Part shown: in pieces, positions 25,768 to 34,406 of the stretch
How positions within the stretch are numbered: the first letter of the stretch is position 1
Layout of the letters: the number at the start of each line of letters is the position of its first letter
Assembly: GCF_026619435.1 (NCBI RefSeq)
Contig: NZ_JAOVZQ010000001.1
Coordinates: 4,409,501-4,473,500, forward strand
DNA length: 64,000 bases
Reading direction: 5' to 3'
Source of the DNA: Hoeflea ulvae
GTDB taxonomy: Bacteria; Pseudomonadota; Alphaproteobacteria; Rhizobiales; Rhizobiaceae
Position numbers and translations under genes: made by a program
Notes under the pieces: model-generated
Seen by the model: only the letters and a program-made list of their open reading frames with translations
Told to the model about the DNA's origin: nothing
The model's database searches: none

Positions 25768-26720
25768 GCCCATGACCGCAGCCCCAGTCCAAGGCCGAGC
25801 AGGCCGGCGAGCAGGGCCGGCCAGAGCCATAGCTCGTCATAGGCCTGCGCCGACAGGCCCGAGCGCGCGGTGGGTTCGAGACCGTCGAGCGTCCGCGCCG
25901 CCTCGCGCAGATCCTCGGTGGTGCGCACCCGGAACATCTCCCCGCCACCGATATCGGCCATGGCCTGCAGGGTTTGCGCGTCGACGGCCCCGCGTTTCTC
26001 CTCGGTTTCGCCCAGCGCGACCGGACCGAGTGCGATGGTGTGGATCCGAACCCCCATGCGGCTCGCCAGCCCCGCCACATCGCGCGGCGTGGCGGCACCG
26101 GCATTGTTGGCGCCGTCCGACAGCAGGATGATCACCCCGGTCTGCGCATCCGAGTTTTCCAGCCGCTTGAGCGAGATGCCGACGCCATCGCTGATATTGG
26201 TGGCGCGCCCCGATATGCCGATCACCAGCTCCGAGATGATCTGAGCAACCGAGTCGGTATCGAAGGTGGGCGCGGCGGCGACATAGGCTTCCGATCCGAA
26301 CACCACCAGTCCGACCCGGTCTCCTGCGCGCGCCTTCACGAAACCGGCGCCCACTGCCTTGACCGCGTCCAGCCGTGTCACCTGTTTGCCGTCGAGTGCA
26401 AAATCCTCGCGCACCATCGACCCCGACAGGTCCAGCGCCAGGATCAGGTCACGACCGGACATCGGCAAGGCCTGCTGTGGCGCCAGAACCCGCGGTCCGG
26501 CCAGGGCTGTGACCAGCAGCGCCCAGATCAGCAACGGCGCCACCCGGCGCATGTCCCAAATGGCGGCAGATCCATGCGCGGCCCCGCCCAGAATGTGACG
26601 GCTGACGCCTTCGGGCACGATCAGCGCGCTGCCGCCCGGGCTGCCGCCGGGCGCAAGAAAATAGACAAGCACGGGAAGCCCGAGCAGGACGAACAGCCAG
26701 GGATCGGCAAATTCAAGCAT
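25764..26720 (-). CDS. VWA-domain membrane protein (MxaC/BatA-like)
   Basis: A 318-residue protein with two N-terminal membrane helices (DPWLFVLLGLPVLVYFLA and LLIWALLVTALAG) and one at the C-terminus (LLAGLLGLGLGL). The intervening VWA domain has the MIDAS motif LILALDLSGSMVREDF and the downstream LLSDGANNAGAATP loop. Order and spacing match MxaC of methanol operons and BatA of MoxR operons. MoxR/VWA pairs are thought to act as chaperone machines for metal or cofactor insertion. It overlaps the preceding gene by 8 bases and the next by 4. Confidence 0.87.
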   Translation of the reverse strand: MLEFADPWLFVLLGLPVLVYFLAPGGSPGGSALIVPEGVSRHILGGAAHGSAAIWDMRRVAPLLIWALLVTALAGPRVLAPQQALPMSGRDLILALDLSGSMVREDFALDGKQVTRLDAVKAVGAGFVKARAGDRVGLVVFGSEAYVAAAPTFDTDSVAQIISELVIGISGRATNISDGVGISLKRLENSDAQTGVIILLSDGANNAGAATPRDVAGLASRMGVRIHTIALGPVALGETEEKRGAVDAQTLQAMADIGGGEMFRVRTTEDLREAARTLDGLEPTARSGLSAQAYDELWLWPALLAGLLGLGLGLRSWA

Positions 26721-27099
26721 CGGCTTTCATCCGCGACATCAGCACCGCTTCCAGCCTCGCCGCCTCGGGAAAACCGCCACGCCTGTAGAGCGAGGCGCGC
26801 AAACCGGGCAGCGCGTCGGGCGCCGTGGCCCTGATCAGCGACAGCAGCGCCAGCGCCCGGTCCTCCTCCGGCAATGCGGCAAGTGCGGCGATGCGGTCCG
26901 CCAGCGCCAGCTCCGCGGCAGGCTTGGGCGGCGGCCGCGTGACAAGCTTCAGCAGCACCGAAACTGCCAGCGCCAGCACCAGTCCAAGCCCGATCACCGC
27001 AATGAGTTCCGCCGCCAGCCCGCCCGGCGCCTCAGCCGGCAGCCGGATATCCTGCAACCCCACCAGCATGGTCTCGGCGCTGACAGCATCATCGGCCAT
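26713..27099 (-). CDS. Small membrane protein of the MoxR operon (MxaA position)
   Basis: A 128-residue protein with one membrane helix (ELIAVIGLGLVLALAVSVLLKLV) followed by a Pro-rich linker and a helical cytosolic part (ELALADRIAALAALPEEDRALALLSLIRATAPDALPGLRASLYRRG). This arrangement recalls DUF4381-type proteins in MoxR operons. In position it corresponds to MxaA, but it is far shorter, so equivalence is uncertain. It overlaps the VWA gene downstream, indicating that they are produced together. Confidence 0.78.
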   Translation of the reverse strand: MADDAVSAETMLVGLQDIRLPAEAPGGLAAELIAVIGLGLVLALAVSVLLKLVTRPPPKPAAELALADRIAALAALPEEDRALALLSLIRATAPDALPGLRASLYRRGGFPEAARLEAVLMSRMKADA

Positions 27100-27102
27100 G
27101 GT

Positions 27103-27990
27103 CTATCCCCAGGCCTGCGTCATGGCGTCATGGGTCGGCATCCCGGCATCAATGCGCAGGAGGTCATACCCGTCAACCTTCCGGGCCGCGTCCGGCCTTG
27201 CCGCGGCGCTGCGAAACCGCGCCGCCCGCCGCCGTCCATCGGGTCCGCGTATCGGGTAATGACCGGAGGGAAGCTCCTGCAGCGCGCGATCCTCGATCAG
27301 CAGGAACATCGGCCTGTGGTAGCGCGAAAGATTGCCAACCACCGCATCGAACCCCTCGCCCAGGCGATCCAGCGCGCTGGCGATGACCACGGATCCGCCG
27401 CGCGGCACGATCCGCTTCAAACCGTCAAGCGCCTGGCCAAGCTGCGGCTCATCGAGCCGGGTCGACTGACCGGCGGCAGCAAGGGCGGCCCGCATCGCGC
27501 TGTCATGCGCCTGGACCAGGCCGCCGATGACGGCGAGCATGCCGCGCGTGCCGCCGCGTGTCCCGACGATCAGCGGCGCCTCGGCAGTGATCGCCAGCAG
27601 CCCGACGCGGCCGCCGGCCTCGACCGATTGCCAGCCCAGCCAGGCCAGCGCCTCCGCCGCCGCCACGGACCGGAACGCCCGGCGCATGCCCCACAGCATT
27701 GACGGACGAAAATCGGCCACCAGAAAGGTGACCCGGTCGCGTTCTTCATGAAAGGTGCGCACATGCAGGATCCCGCTCCGCGCGGTGGCGCCGCGGTCGA
27801 CATAGCGGATCTCGTCGCCCTGCACGAAGACCCGGCTGTCGGCGATCACCTGCCCCTGCCCGCGCTTGGAGATGGCAAAGCCGCCCGGCAGCGCACTGGT
27901 CGGCGGCGGTGTCCGCATCTGCTTGAGGACGGCCCGGCGCTGGTCGATCAGCATCTCTGCCGTCACGGTCGTGCCATCCCCGCCCGTCAT
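27103..27990 (-). CDS. DUF58-family protein (MxaS-like)
   Basis: A 295-residue protein with the DUF58 core: EIRYVDRGATARSGILHVRTFHEERD, VTFLVADFRPSMLWGM (the degenerate VWA-like strand with DxRxS), and GLKRIVPRGGSVVIASALD. DUF58 proteins accompany MoxR ATPases in mxa (MxaS) and related operons. The start is ATG 27990, which overlaps the MoxR stop (ATGA); the open frame upstream is only MoxR shadow. No membrane helix is apparent. The activity is unknown; presumed adaptor of MoxR. Confidence 0.83.
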   Translation of the reverse strand: MTGGDGTTVTAEMLIDQRRAVLKQMRTPPPTSALPGGFAISKRGQGQVIADSRVFVQGDEIRYVDRGATARSGILHVRTFHEERDRVTFLVADFRPSMLWGMRRAFRSVAAAEALAWLGWQSVEAGGRVGLLAITAEAPLIVGTRGGTRGMLAVIGGLVQAHDSAMRAALAAAGQSTRLDEPQLGQALDGLKRIVPRGGSVVIASALDRLGEGFDAVVGNLSRYHRPMFLLIEDRALQELPSGHYPIRGPDGRRRAARFRSAAARPDAARKVDGYDLLRIDAGMPTHDAMTQAWG

Positions 27991-28946
27991 AAGGCTTCGG
28001 TCTCCTGCAGCACATCCGCAATCACGTTCCTGGCCGTGCGGCCATCGGCGGATGCGGCCCATTTCAGCACCATCCTGTGCGCCAGCGCATCCGCGGCGAC
28101 CGCGTCGACGTCTTCGGGCGTGGCGTGGTCACGGCCCGACAGATAGGCCCGCGCCCGCGACGCCGCGGCCAGGGCAAGCGATCCGCGCGGAGACACCGCA
28201 TGTTCGATCTCCGCTGCGCGCGGCAGCGTGCGCGTCGCCATCACCAGGCGGACGATGTAATCACGCAGGGCGGGCGACAGATGCACCTCGGCGACATCGC
28301 GGCGGGCCTGCCTGATGACATCGAGATCCAGCGCCGGCGCCTTTGCCGTGCCCTCCCGGCTTTCGGTTTCGACCAGGTCGAGGATCCGGCGCTCGGTCGC
28401 CAGGTCGGGAAGCTGCACGATGACATGCAGCAGGAACCGGTCGAGTTGCGCCTCCGGCAGCGGAAACGTGCCTTCATGTTCGATCGAGTTCTGGGTGGCA
28501 ACCACGAAGAACGGCTCTGGCAAGCGGTGGGTCTTGCCGCCGCTGGTGACCTGGGTTTCCGCCATCGCTTCAAGCAGTGCCGATTGCACCTTGGGCGGTG
28601 CGCGGTTGATTTCGTCGACCAGCACAAGATTGTGAAACACCGGACCGGGCGCAAAGGCGAACAGTCCCGATTCGGGGTTGAACACATCCGTGCCGGTAAG
28701 GTCGGCGGGCAGCAGGTCGGGGGTGCACTGAACCCGGGCGAAGCTGCCGCCGAGTGCGGCTGCCAGCAATTTGACCGCGCGCGTCTTGGCCAGACCGGGA
28801 GCGCCTTCGATGAGCAGATGTCCGCCGGTCAGAACCCCGATCAGCAGGCGTTCGATCAGCAGGTCACTGCCGATCAACCCGGCCTCAAGCTGCTGTCGCA
28901 GATCCTTGATCTGCTCGAAACAAGGTGTTGATTTGCTCTCAGGCAC
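27987..28946 (-). CDS. MoxR-family AAA+ ATPase (MxaR-like)
   Basis: A 319-residue AAA+ ATPase. Walker A is in LLIEGAPGLAKTRAVKLLA, Walker B in LVLVDEINRAPPKVQSALLEAM, sensor 1 in FFVVATQNSIEHEGTFPLPEAQLDRF, and the C-terminal lid is in TPEDVDAVAADALAHR. The start is a GTG at 28944-28946 with GGGGAG six bases before it; the ORF's earlier ATG has no such site. It heads the MoxR-DUF58-small TM-VWA-VWA-TPR-BatD operon, which parallels mxaRSACKL for metal loading of methanol dehydrogenase. No mxaF is in the window, so XoxF may be the client. Confidence 0.9.
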   Translation of the reverse strand: MPESKSTPCFEQIKDLRQQLEAGLIGSDLLIERLLIGVLTGGHLLIEGAPGLAKTRAVKLLAAALGGSFARVQCTPDLLPADLTGTDVFNPESGLFAFAPGPVFHNLVLVDEINRAPPKVQSALLEAMAETQVTSGGKTHRLPEPFFVVATQNSIEHEGTFPLPEAQLDRFLLHVIVQLPDLATERRILDLVETESREGTAKAPALDLDVIRQARRDVAEVHLSPALRDYIVRLVMATRTLPRAAEIEHAVSPRGSLALAAASRARAYLSGRDHATPEDVDAVAADALAHRMVLKWAASADGRTARNVIADVLQETEAL

Positions 28947-29030
28947 GGTCCACTCCCCAAACGGCCCATTGCCGCCACCCTGCTGCAAAAACCGGGCAAA
29001 CAAAACCGGGCCAAAAGTCTACGGTTGTGG

Positions 29031-29981
29031 TCAGCGCGGCAGCGCCAGGCATCGTTGATCCAGCAGCGGCCGATAGGCGGGATTGTCAAGTGTCCGCACC
29101 GACCTGTCCAACAGCTCGTCAAAATGCGCCTTGATGAAGACGATCAGCTCATCGGAATTGACCGTCTCGAGATTTGCCGCCGCCAGCGAGTGCAGCATGA
29201 AGACATCGAAGGCACACAGCCCGCTCGGATTGCTCTTGAGCAACCCGGCCATGAAGCTTTCGGACTGCCAGGGCAGAAGGCGCAGATTGACCGGTCGCTC
29301 CTGCAGCTTGGACAGGAACGGTGTCTCGGCATCGAACTTGGCCACATCCCTGCCGAAACTGACGACCTGAAACAGCTCCTCGATCAGGATAGAGGTGAAA
29401 TAGTCCCGTTCCAGCCGGGTCAGGTCGCGATGGTCCGGCTGGTTGACCAGCAGATGCGCCACCGGCCCGACGGCTCCGAAAAACACATTGACCTGCGCCG
29501 GCGTTGCCACCGGCTGCGCCCCGTGCGAGGGCAGACGGATGTCAAAATCGTGATCCAGCTGCACCAGATCAGCCCGGTAAAGCGCCGTCGGCAGCCGGTC
29601 GTCGTAAAGCCGCACATAGACCCGTTGCCTTGACGGGCAATTGCTGATGTCGCGCCCGGCAAAGGTAACGGCAAGGCGCCGGTCATAGATGTCGCGCAGC
29701 AGGTCGTTGAAGACGCCGATGATCTGCCGCGACAGCGCATGCGGCGGCGCGCCGAACAGGCAGATCTCGCCCTTGGCAACCTCGCCGCTGTTGAACCGGA
29801 TCGGGGGAAATGCGGGGCTGCGGCGCTTGCGCGACGAACTCAGCTCGAAAACCCAGCCGGTCTGCGCCAGCCGCAGATAATCGTCACGTGTCGGCTGCGG
29901 TGCGTCGTCCGCGACACCGGGCGAAACGGACATCAACAGAGCGATGATCAAACCCCATATTGCCATTCCTGTCGGTCGCAT
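29031..29981 (-). CDS. Exported protein, possibly DUF2927-like
   Basis: A 316-residue protein with a signal peptide (AIWGLIIALLMSVSPGVAD). The segment RLERDYFTSILIEELFQVVSFGRDV and the earlier NVFFGAVGPVAHLLVN resemble the EELxQ core of DUF2927-type proteins, but with low certainty. The C-terminus includes SGLCAFDVFMLHSLAAANLETV. No zinc-peptidase HExxH is present. It lies between the MoxR operon and the PedC-like ABC genes, in the same direction, so it may be part of the quinoprotein accessory set. Confidence 0.7.
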   Translation of the reverse strand: MRPTGMAIWGLIIALLMSVSPGVADDAPQPTRDDYLRLAQTGWVFELSSSRKRRSPAFPPIRFNSGEVAKGEICLFGAPPHALSRQIIGVFNDLLRDIYDRRLAVTFAGRDISNCPSRQRVYVRLYDDRLPTALYRADLVQLDHDFDIRLPSHGAQPVATPAQVNVFFGAVGPVAHLLVNQPDHRDLTRLERDYFTSILIEELFQVVSFGRDVAKFDAETPFLSKLQERPVNLRLLPWQSESFMAGLLKSNPSGLCAFDVFMLHSLAAANLETVNSDELIVFIKAHFDELLDRSVRTLDNPAYRPLLDQRCLALPR

Positions 29982-30079
29982 CTGTCACCAATTCCAAAAA
30001 ACACGCCCCTTCCCTAGCATAGATTGGCCTGTTCCGGACCGTCAATCGCACCGGACCAGCGGGCACAGCAACGCTTCCG

Positions 30080-30886
30080 TCACGACGGTTTGCCGCCCGG
30101 CCCCTTTCTGGCCATGCCGAAGGCCGGGTCGTAACCGATGATGCTGCCTGCGAGAAACACCGCAAAGGAAGCCAGCACCCAGATCAGTGCCACGCCGTTG
30201 AACTGTTCATACATCGCAAAGCGGATCAGTTCGACAGCATAGGTAAACGGGTTGAGCGCGCAGATGTCGCGCAGCAGCGGCGAGCTTTCGGCCATTTTCC
30301 ACAGCGGATAGAGCGCGCTGGACATGAAGAACATCGGGAAGATGACAAAATTCATCACCCCGGCAAAGTTCTCCAGCTGCTTGATCGTCGAGGAGATCAG
30401 CAAGCCGAGTGCGCCGAGCATCAGCCCGCTCAGGATCAGCGCCGGCAGGGCATAGAGATAGCCCCAGAGCGGCAGCGTGATCCCGAACAGGGCGGCGATT
30501 GCCAGAAACACATAGACCTGCAGGATCGACACTGCCACACCGGCCAATAACTTGCTGAACAGCAACCAACCGCGCGGCAGCCGGCTGGTCAGCAACAGCC
30601 GCATCGAGCCCATTTCATGGTCGTAGACGAGGCTAAGCGATGATTGCATGCCGTTGAAAAGCTGGATCATGCCGCACAGCCCCGGAACGATGTAGACCTC
30701 ATAGGTGATGTAGGTCTGGTAGGGCGCAATGATCGACAGGCCGAGCGCTGCCCGGAAGCCTGCGGCAAAGACCACCAGCCAGACAAGCGGGCGCACCAGC
30801 GCCGCCAGAAACCGCGAGCGCTGGTTGACGAAGCGCATGGCCTCGCGCCGCGTGATGGCCCAGAGCGAGATCAGATAGGGCATCAC
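30080..30886 (-). CDS. ABC-2 type transporter permease, PQQ-alcohol system
   Basis: A 268-residue permease with six hydrophobic segments including LAALVRPLVWLVVFAAGFR, ILQVYVFLAIAALFGITLPLWGYLYALPALILSGLMLGALG, and the ABC-2 motif NPFTYAVELIRFAMYEQFNG. The family is recorded with PQQ-dependent alcohol dehydrogenase systems (PedC, TIGR03861). It overlaps the ATPase gene at 30883 as ATGA. The exported or regulated substrate is unknown; in Pseudomonas the related genes affect alcohol and lanthanide responses. Confidence 0.87.
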   Translation of the reverse strand: MMPYLISLWAITRREAMRFVNQRSRFLAALVRPLVWLVVFAAGFRAALGLSIIAPYQTYITYEVYIVPGLCGMIQLFNGMQSSLSLVYDHEMGSMRLLLTSRLPRGWLLFSKLLAGVAVSILQVYVFLAIAALFGITLPLWGYLYALPALILSGLMLGALGLLISSTIKQLENFAGVMNFVIFPMFFMSSALYPLWKMAESSPLLRDICALNPFTYAVELIRFAMYEQFNGVALIWVLASFAVFLAGSIIGYDPAFGMARKGPGGKPS

Positions 30887-31608
30887 AGGCTTGGCACCGG
30901 CGTTTCTGTCATCGCGATGAACGCATCCGTCAAACTGCGGCCTCCCGAAATAGCTCTCGCGGTATCATGGGCCAGCACATGGCCCTTGTGCAGCACGACG
31001 ACATCATCCTCCGGCCGGATTTCATCGACCAGATGGGTTGCCCACAGAACCAGCAGCCCGCTGTCGGCGAGATCATGGACATGGCCGGTGATCGCCTGGC
31101 GGCTGGCGGTATCAAGCCCGACGGTCGGCTCGTCGAGCAGCAGCACCTCCGGATCATGGATCAGGGCGCGGGCGATTTCCATGCGGCGGCGGTGACCGCC
31201 ATTGAGGCTGCGGGCCTTTTCACTCGCCCGCTCGCGCATTGCCAACCGGTCGAGTGCCGCGTCGATGTTGCGTTGGGCGGTCTTGCCCGACAGCCCCTGA
31301 AGCGCTGCGAAATAGCGCAGGTTCTGCGCCACCGACATGTCGAGATCGATGGTTTGCTGCTGGAACACGATGCCGATCTTGCCCAGCGCCGCCCGCGGCT
31401 CACCGGCGAGATCATGGCCGGCGACGCGGATTGTGCCTTCGCTTGCCACCAGCAGTCCGGTCAGCAGCGAAAACAAAGTCGATTTGCCGGCGCCATTCGG
31501 CCCCAGCAGCGCACAGAAACGCCTCTGCTCAAGATCGAAACTCACAGTGTCGAGTGCCGTCTTGGCCCCATATTTATAGGTGACGTTCTGAACGCTCAGG
31601 GTGCTCAT
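30883..31608 (-). CDS. ABC transporter ATP-binding protein, PQQ-alcohol system
   Basis: A 241-residue ATPase: Walker [20 protein letters not shown]-loop GIVFQQQTIDLDMSV, an altered signature SLNGGHRRRMEIARAL in place of LSGGQ, Walker B VLLLDEPTVGLD, and the switch His in LWATHLVDE. The LNGGH signature is characteristic of this PQQ-associated subfamily (TIGR03864) in my recollection. It is the partner of the permease at 30080 and follows a small exported protein by 3 bases. Confidence 0.9.
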   Translation of the reverse strand: MSTLSVQNVTYKYGAKTALDTVSFDLEQRRFCALLGPNGAGKSTLFSLLTGLLVASEGTIRVAGHDLAGEPRAALGKIGIVFQQQTIDLDMSVAQNLRYFAALQGLSGKTAQRNIDAALDRLAMRERASEKARSLNGGHRRRMEIARALIHDPEVLLLDEPTVGLDTASRQAITGHVHDLADSGLLVLWATHLVDEIRPEDDVVVLHKGHVLAHDTARAISGGRSLTDAFIAMTETPVPSL

Positions 31609-31611
31609 GGA

Positions 31612-32037
31612 TTATTCGATCACGATTTCGACCCGCTGGCTCTCACCGGAGGACCCCGGCTGGTGCAGATCATATCTGCCGGGCTTGATCGCGACAAATT
31701 CGATTTCCATGGTGCCGGCCTCGTCAAACTCGACGCTGTCGATCCCGAGCGGGCGGATTTCCAGGCCGTTGATGACGATTTCATTGATCCAGATGGCGCG
31801 GAAGAAGCCGGCCCCTTCCAGCGCCAGCTCGCCGGTGCCGTCGGAAATGATCTCGATCTCGTAGGCGGTTCCCGATTTCAGCATCAAGGGAGCTTCGGCG
31901 ATCGGCTTGCCGACCGACAATGTGATCGGTGCGAGGTCTTCCTTGTTGTTGGCCGACAGCACGCCGGCGAAACCGAGATCATGGGCTGCGACCGGTGTGG
32001 CCAGCATGAGTGCTGCCAGAAATGGTAAGATCTTCAT
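31612..32037 (-). CDS. Small exported cupredoxin-like beta-sandwich protein
   Basis: A 141-residue protein with signal peptide ILPFLAALMLATPVAAHDLG. The mature chain is beta-rich and acidic: KSGTAYEIEIISDGTGELALEG, FFRAIWINEIVINGLEI, VEFDEAGTMEIEFVAIKPGRYDL. That order resembles a cupredoxin sandwich, but the Cys and the usual His ligands of copper are absent, so it is at most cupredoxin-like. It lies between the two ABC systems. A chaperone, or a metal-binding role through its acidic surface, is possible; neither is demonstrated. Confidence 0.7.
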   Translation of the reverse strand: MKILPFLAALMLATPVAAHDLGFAGVLSANNKEDLAPITLSVGKPIAEAPLMLKSGTAYEIEIISDGTGELALEGAGFFRAIWINEIVINGLEIRPLGIDSVEFDEAGTMEIEFVAIKPGRYDLHQPGSSGESQRVEIVIE

Positions 32038-32049
32038 GGTCTTGTTCTC

Positions 32050-32643
32050 CTAGGTTACGAGGGTTGCGGGGTGACCACCAAGGGTCAGGATGCGGGTCGC
32101 AAGACGTTTCGCCTCGCTTGCCGAATGGGTGACGAAAATCGTTGCCGGGTGGGTCTTGGCAATCAGGCTTTCGGTCAGCGACAGCATTTCATCGGCTGCC
32201 TTTGCGTCCAGCGAGACAAAGGGTTCGTCCATGATCAGCAGGTCCGGCTCGCCGGCAAATCCGCGCGCCAGCGACAGGCGGCGCTGCTGGCCCAGTGACA
32301 GCTGACCGGGAAACAGATCGGCCTTGTCGGAAAGGCCGACATCCTCCAGCGCGGCACAGGCCGCCTGTTTTGTCAGATGCGGATGCACGAGACGGATATT
32401 GTCGATGCTGGATCGCCATGACAGCAGGGTCGGCTCCTGAAAGACGATGGCGATCTTGTCCGGCCGGACGATGCGGCCTTCGAATTTCGGATCTATGCCG
32501 GCGATCAGGCGCAGCAATGTCGACTTGCCGATGCCCGAAGGCCCGAGCAGCGCAATCGTTTCCCCCGCCGCCAGATCGAAACGAATGTCCTTGAGCACCT
32601 GCACCGGACCGTAATGCTTGGCGCGCACATCAACGCTGATCAT
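32050..32643 (-). CDS. ABC transporter ATP-binding protein (NitT/TauT/SsuB type)
   Basis: A 197-residue ATPase starting at ATG 32643, overlapping the permease stop as ATGA. Walker A: IALLGPSGIGKSTLLRLIAG; signature: LSLGQQRRLSLARGF (LSGGQ relative); Walker B: LLIMDEPFVSLD; switch His in IFVTHSASEAKRLA. The open frame reported upstream of 32643 is the shadow of the permease. It is shorter than average for SsuB (about 240-260), lacking part of the C-terminal region. Partner genes: permease and binding protein immediately upstream. Confidence 0.88.
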   Translation of the reverse strand: MISVDVRAKHYGPVQVLKDIRFDLAAGETIALLGPSGIGKSTLLRLIAGIDPKFEGRIVRPDKIAIVFQEPTLLSWRSSIDNIRLVHPHLTKQAACAALEDVGLSDKADLFPGQLSLGQQRRLSLARGFAGEPDLLIMDEPFVSLDAKAADEMLSLTESLIAKTHPATIFVTHSASEAKRLATRILTLGGHPATLVT

Positions 32644-33392
32644 GCGCCCCTCCATCGCCGGGCACGGGTTTCCCACGGCTGCAGGAAAAGCCATTCGACC
32701 ACCAGCATGAAGACGATGAAGGACAGCGCATATACCAGCACCAGAGCGACATCGAAGAGCTGGAAATAGAGATGGATCTGGAAGCCGATGCCGTTCGAGC
32801 GGCCCAGAAATTCGACCACAAGCACGATCTTCCAGATCACCGCCACGCCCGATCGTGCCGCAGCGGCAATGAAAGGCGCAAGTTGCGGCAGCATGACATG
32901 ACGCAGCACACGGATCCGGTCCATCCGGAACACCCGCGCCATCGCCGCAAGCTGCGGATCGAGCGCCCGGGCACCTTCGCGGATCACCGTGGTCACATTG
33001 GGGATCTTGTTCAGCGTCACGGCGATGATGGCCGCCGTTTCGTTCAGCCCGATCCAGAGATAGCACAGCACGATCAGTACCAGCGCCGGCAGATTGAGAA
33101 ACACCACCAGCCAGGGATCGAGCCATTGATCGAGCTTCGGAAACAGCCCCATGACCAGACCCAGCGCCATCCCGATCGACATGGCCAGGGCGAATGCCCA
33201 GACCACGCGGATCACCGTATGGCTGAGGTGGAACAGCAGCTCTCCCGAGGCGATCTCTGTCCACAGCGGCGCGAGCAGCTCCTGCGGCATCGGCAGGATC
33301 TGCGGATCTGCCGCGAACCAGGCAACCACCGTCCAGAGGCCCAACAGCCCGAGCAGAGAAAGAATCCGGATGGCCACGCGGTGGACTGCCAA
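32640..33392 (-). CDS. ABC transporter permease (NitT/TauT/SsuC type)
   Basis: A permease of about 250 residues with six membrane segments and the EAA-type loop NLPALVLIVLCYLWIGLNETAAI. A second conserved part is LPQLAPFIAAAARSGVAVIWKIVLVVEFL. The exact start is unclear: an in-frame TTG at 33390-33392 directly follows the end of the binding-protein gene and gives LAVHRVAIRILSLLGLL; a GTG at 33375-33377 is another option. The longer frame to 33458 overlaps the binding protein by 65 bases and is less likely. It is the middle gene of a three-gene importer. Confidence 0.82.
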   Translation of the reverse strand: MAVHRVAIRILSLLGLLGLWTVVAWFAADPQILPMPQELLAPLWTEIASGELLFHLSHTVIRVVWAFALAMSIGMALGLVMGLFPKLDQWLDPWLVVFLNLPALVLIVLCYLWIGLNETAAIIAVTLNKIPNVTTVIREGARALDPQLAAMARVFRMDRIRVLRHVMLPQLAPFIAAAARSGVAVIWKIVLVVEFLGRSNGIGFQIHLYFQLFDVALVLVYALSFIVFMLVVEWLFLQPWETRARRWRGA

Positions 33393-33393
33393 T

Positions 33394-34383
33394 TCAGTCC
33401 AGACCGACAAACAGCCCGTCCGGCAGCGTTGTCGCATTGCCGACAAGTCGCTCGCCACCCAGTTCCGCCATCAGCTCCAGCAATTGGCCGGCGCTTTCGG
33501 TGTTGACCGAGCCCGGATCAGGAATGCCCGCGCGGAAATCGTCCCGCAGCGTTTCGAATTGGGCATCATTGCTGGCATTCATCTGCGGACGGATCTCGTC
33601 CCATGCCGCGTCATCGCTGCGCAAGAGCTCCTTGGCATTGCGTGATGCGCTGTAGAGCGCTTTGGCAATGCCGGGATTTTCGGCAATGAAGCTCTCTCGC
33701 AGGACATAGCCCAGCAATGGCACGTCCGGATCAAGCCCGAGTGCGGCGGTTGCCTCTTCCACCGAAATCAGCTGGCGCATGCCACCGGCTTTCATCTTTG
33801 CCAGGAAATGCCAGAAATTGATGGCGCCGTCGATCTCGCCGGAAAAGGCGGCCTTCATGATCAGCGGCGGCGCGCCGAAGACTTGTTCGGTCTCGGCGGC
33901 CAGGTCCATGCCGAATTCCTGCACGGCATAGGCCTGCAGGATAAGCCAGCTCTTGTCGACCGGTCCGCCGGCGATGCCGATCTTGCGCCCGGCGAGATCA
34001 GCAAGCGTCCTGGCGGTACTGTCATTGGACACGACCAGTCCACCCACGGCCTTGGAATAGGGAATGAAGACATAGTCCCGGCCTTCCGCCCGCTGCTGCG
34101 CCACCCAGATCCAGTCGGCGACGAACATGTCGGCCTCGCCCCCGGCGACCGCGACGCGGGTGGCGCCATTGTCGGCATAGGGCTGCATTTCCAGCCTGAA
34201 CCCGTTGTCGACATCGAAGCCGTGCCGGGTGATCGTGTCCAGCTCCCAGTTCACGGTGCCGATCTTCAGCGTGGCTGCCCGGATCACCGGCAGGTCGGAT
34301 TGGGCAGAGGCTGCAACGGAGCCCATGACGAGGCCCAGCACGGCAAGTGCCGGTAGTAAAGTCCGTCCGAATAGCGACATCAT
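33394..34383 (-). CDS. ABC transporter substrate-binding protein (NMT1/SsuA type)
   Basis: A 329-residue periplasmic binding protein with a signal peptide (LLPALAVLGLVMGSVAASAQ). The NMT1-like fold shows in TLKIGTVNWELDTITRHG, GGEADMFVADWIWVAQQRAEG, LAGRKIGIAGGPVDKSWLILQAY and AFSGEIDGAINFWHFLA. The substrate of NMT1/SsuA proteins ranges from sulfonates to pyrimidines. Placement in the XoxF block suggests something needed for methanol oxidation, but the sequence gives no further hint. Confidence 0.87.
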   Translation of the reverse strand: MMSLFGRTLLPALAVLGLVMGSVAASAQSDLPVIRAATLKIGTVNWELDTITRHGFDVDNGFRLEMQPYADNGATRVAVAGGEADMFVADWIWVAQQRAEGRDYVFIPYSKAVGGLVVSNDSTARTLADLAGRKIGIAGGPVDKSWLILQAYAVQEFGMDLAAETEQVFGAPPLIMKAAFSGEIDGAINFWHFLAKMKAGGMRQLISVEEATAALGLDPDVPLLGYVLRESFIAENPGIAKALYSASRNAKELLRSDDAAWDEIRPQMNASNDAQFETLRDDFRAGIPDPGSVNTESAGQLLELMAELGGERLVGNATTLPDGLFVGLD

Positions 34384-34406
34384 CCCATCATCCCTTGATA
34401 AGTGGT

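Noticed and set aside
24842..26104. 420-residue VWA frame starting at 26104
   Set aside because: Its first 130 or so residues are a shadow of the upstream VWA gene; the real N-terminus lies in another frame and needs a one-base correction.
32644..33264. Long N-terminal extension of the SsuB-like ATPase frame
   Set aside because: It lies opposite the permease codons, and ATG 32643 overlaps the permease stop with a typical ATGA.
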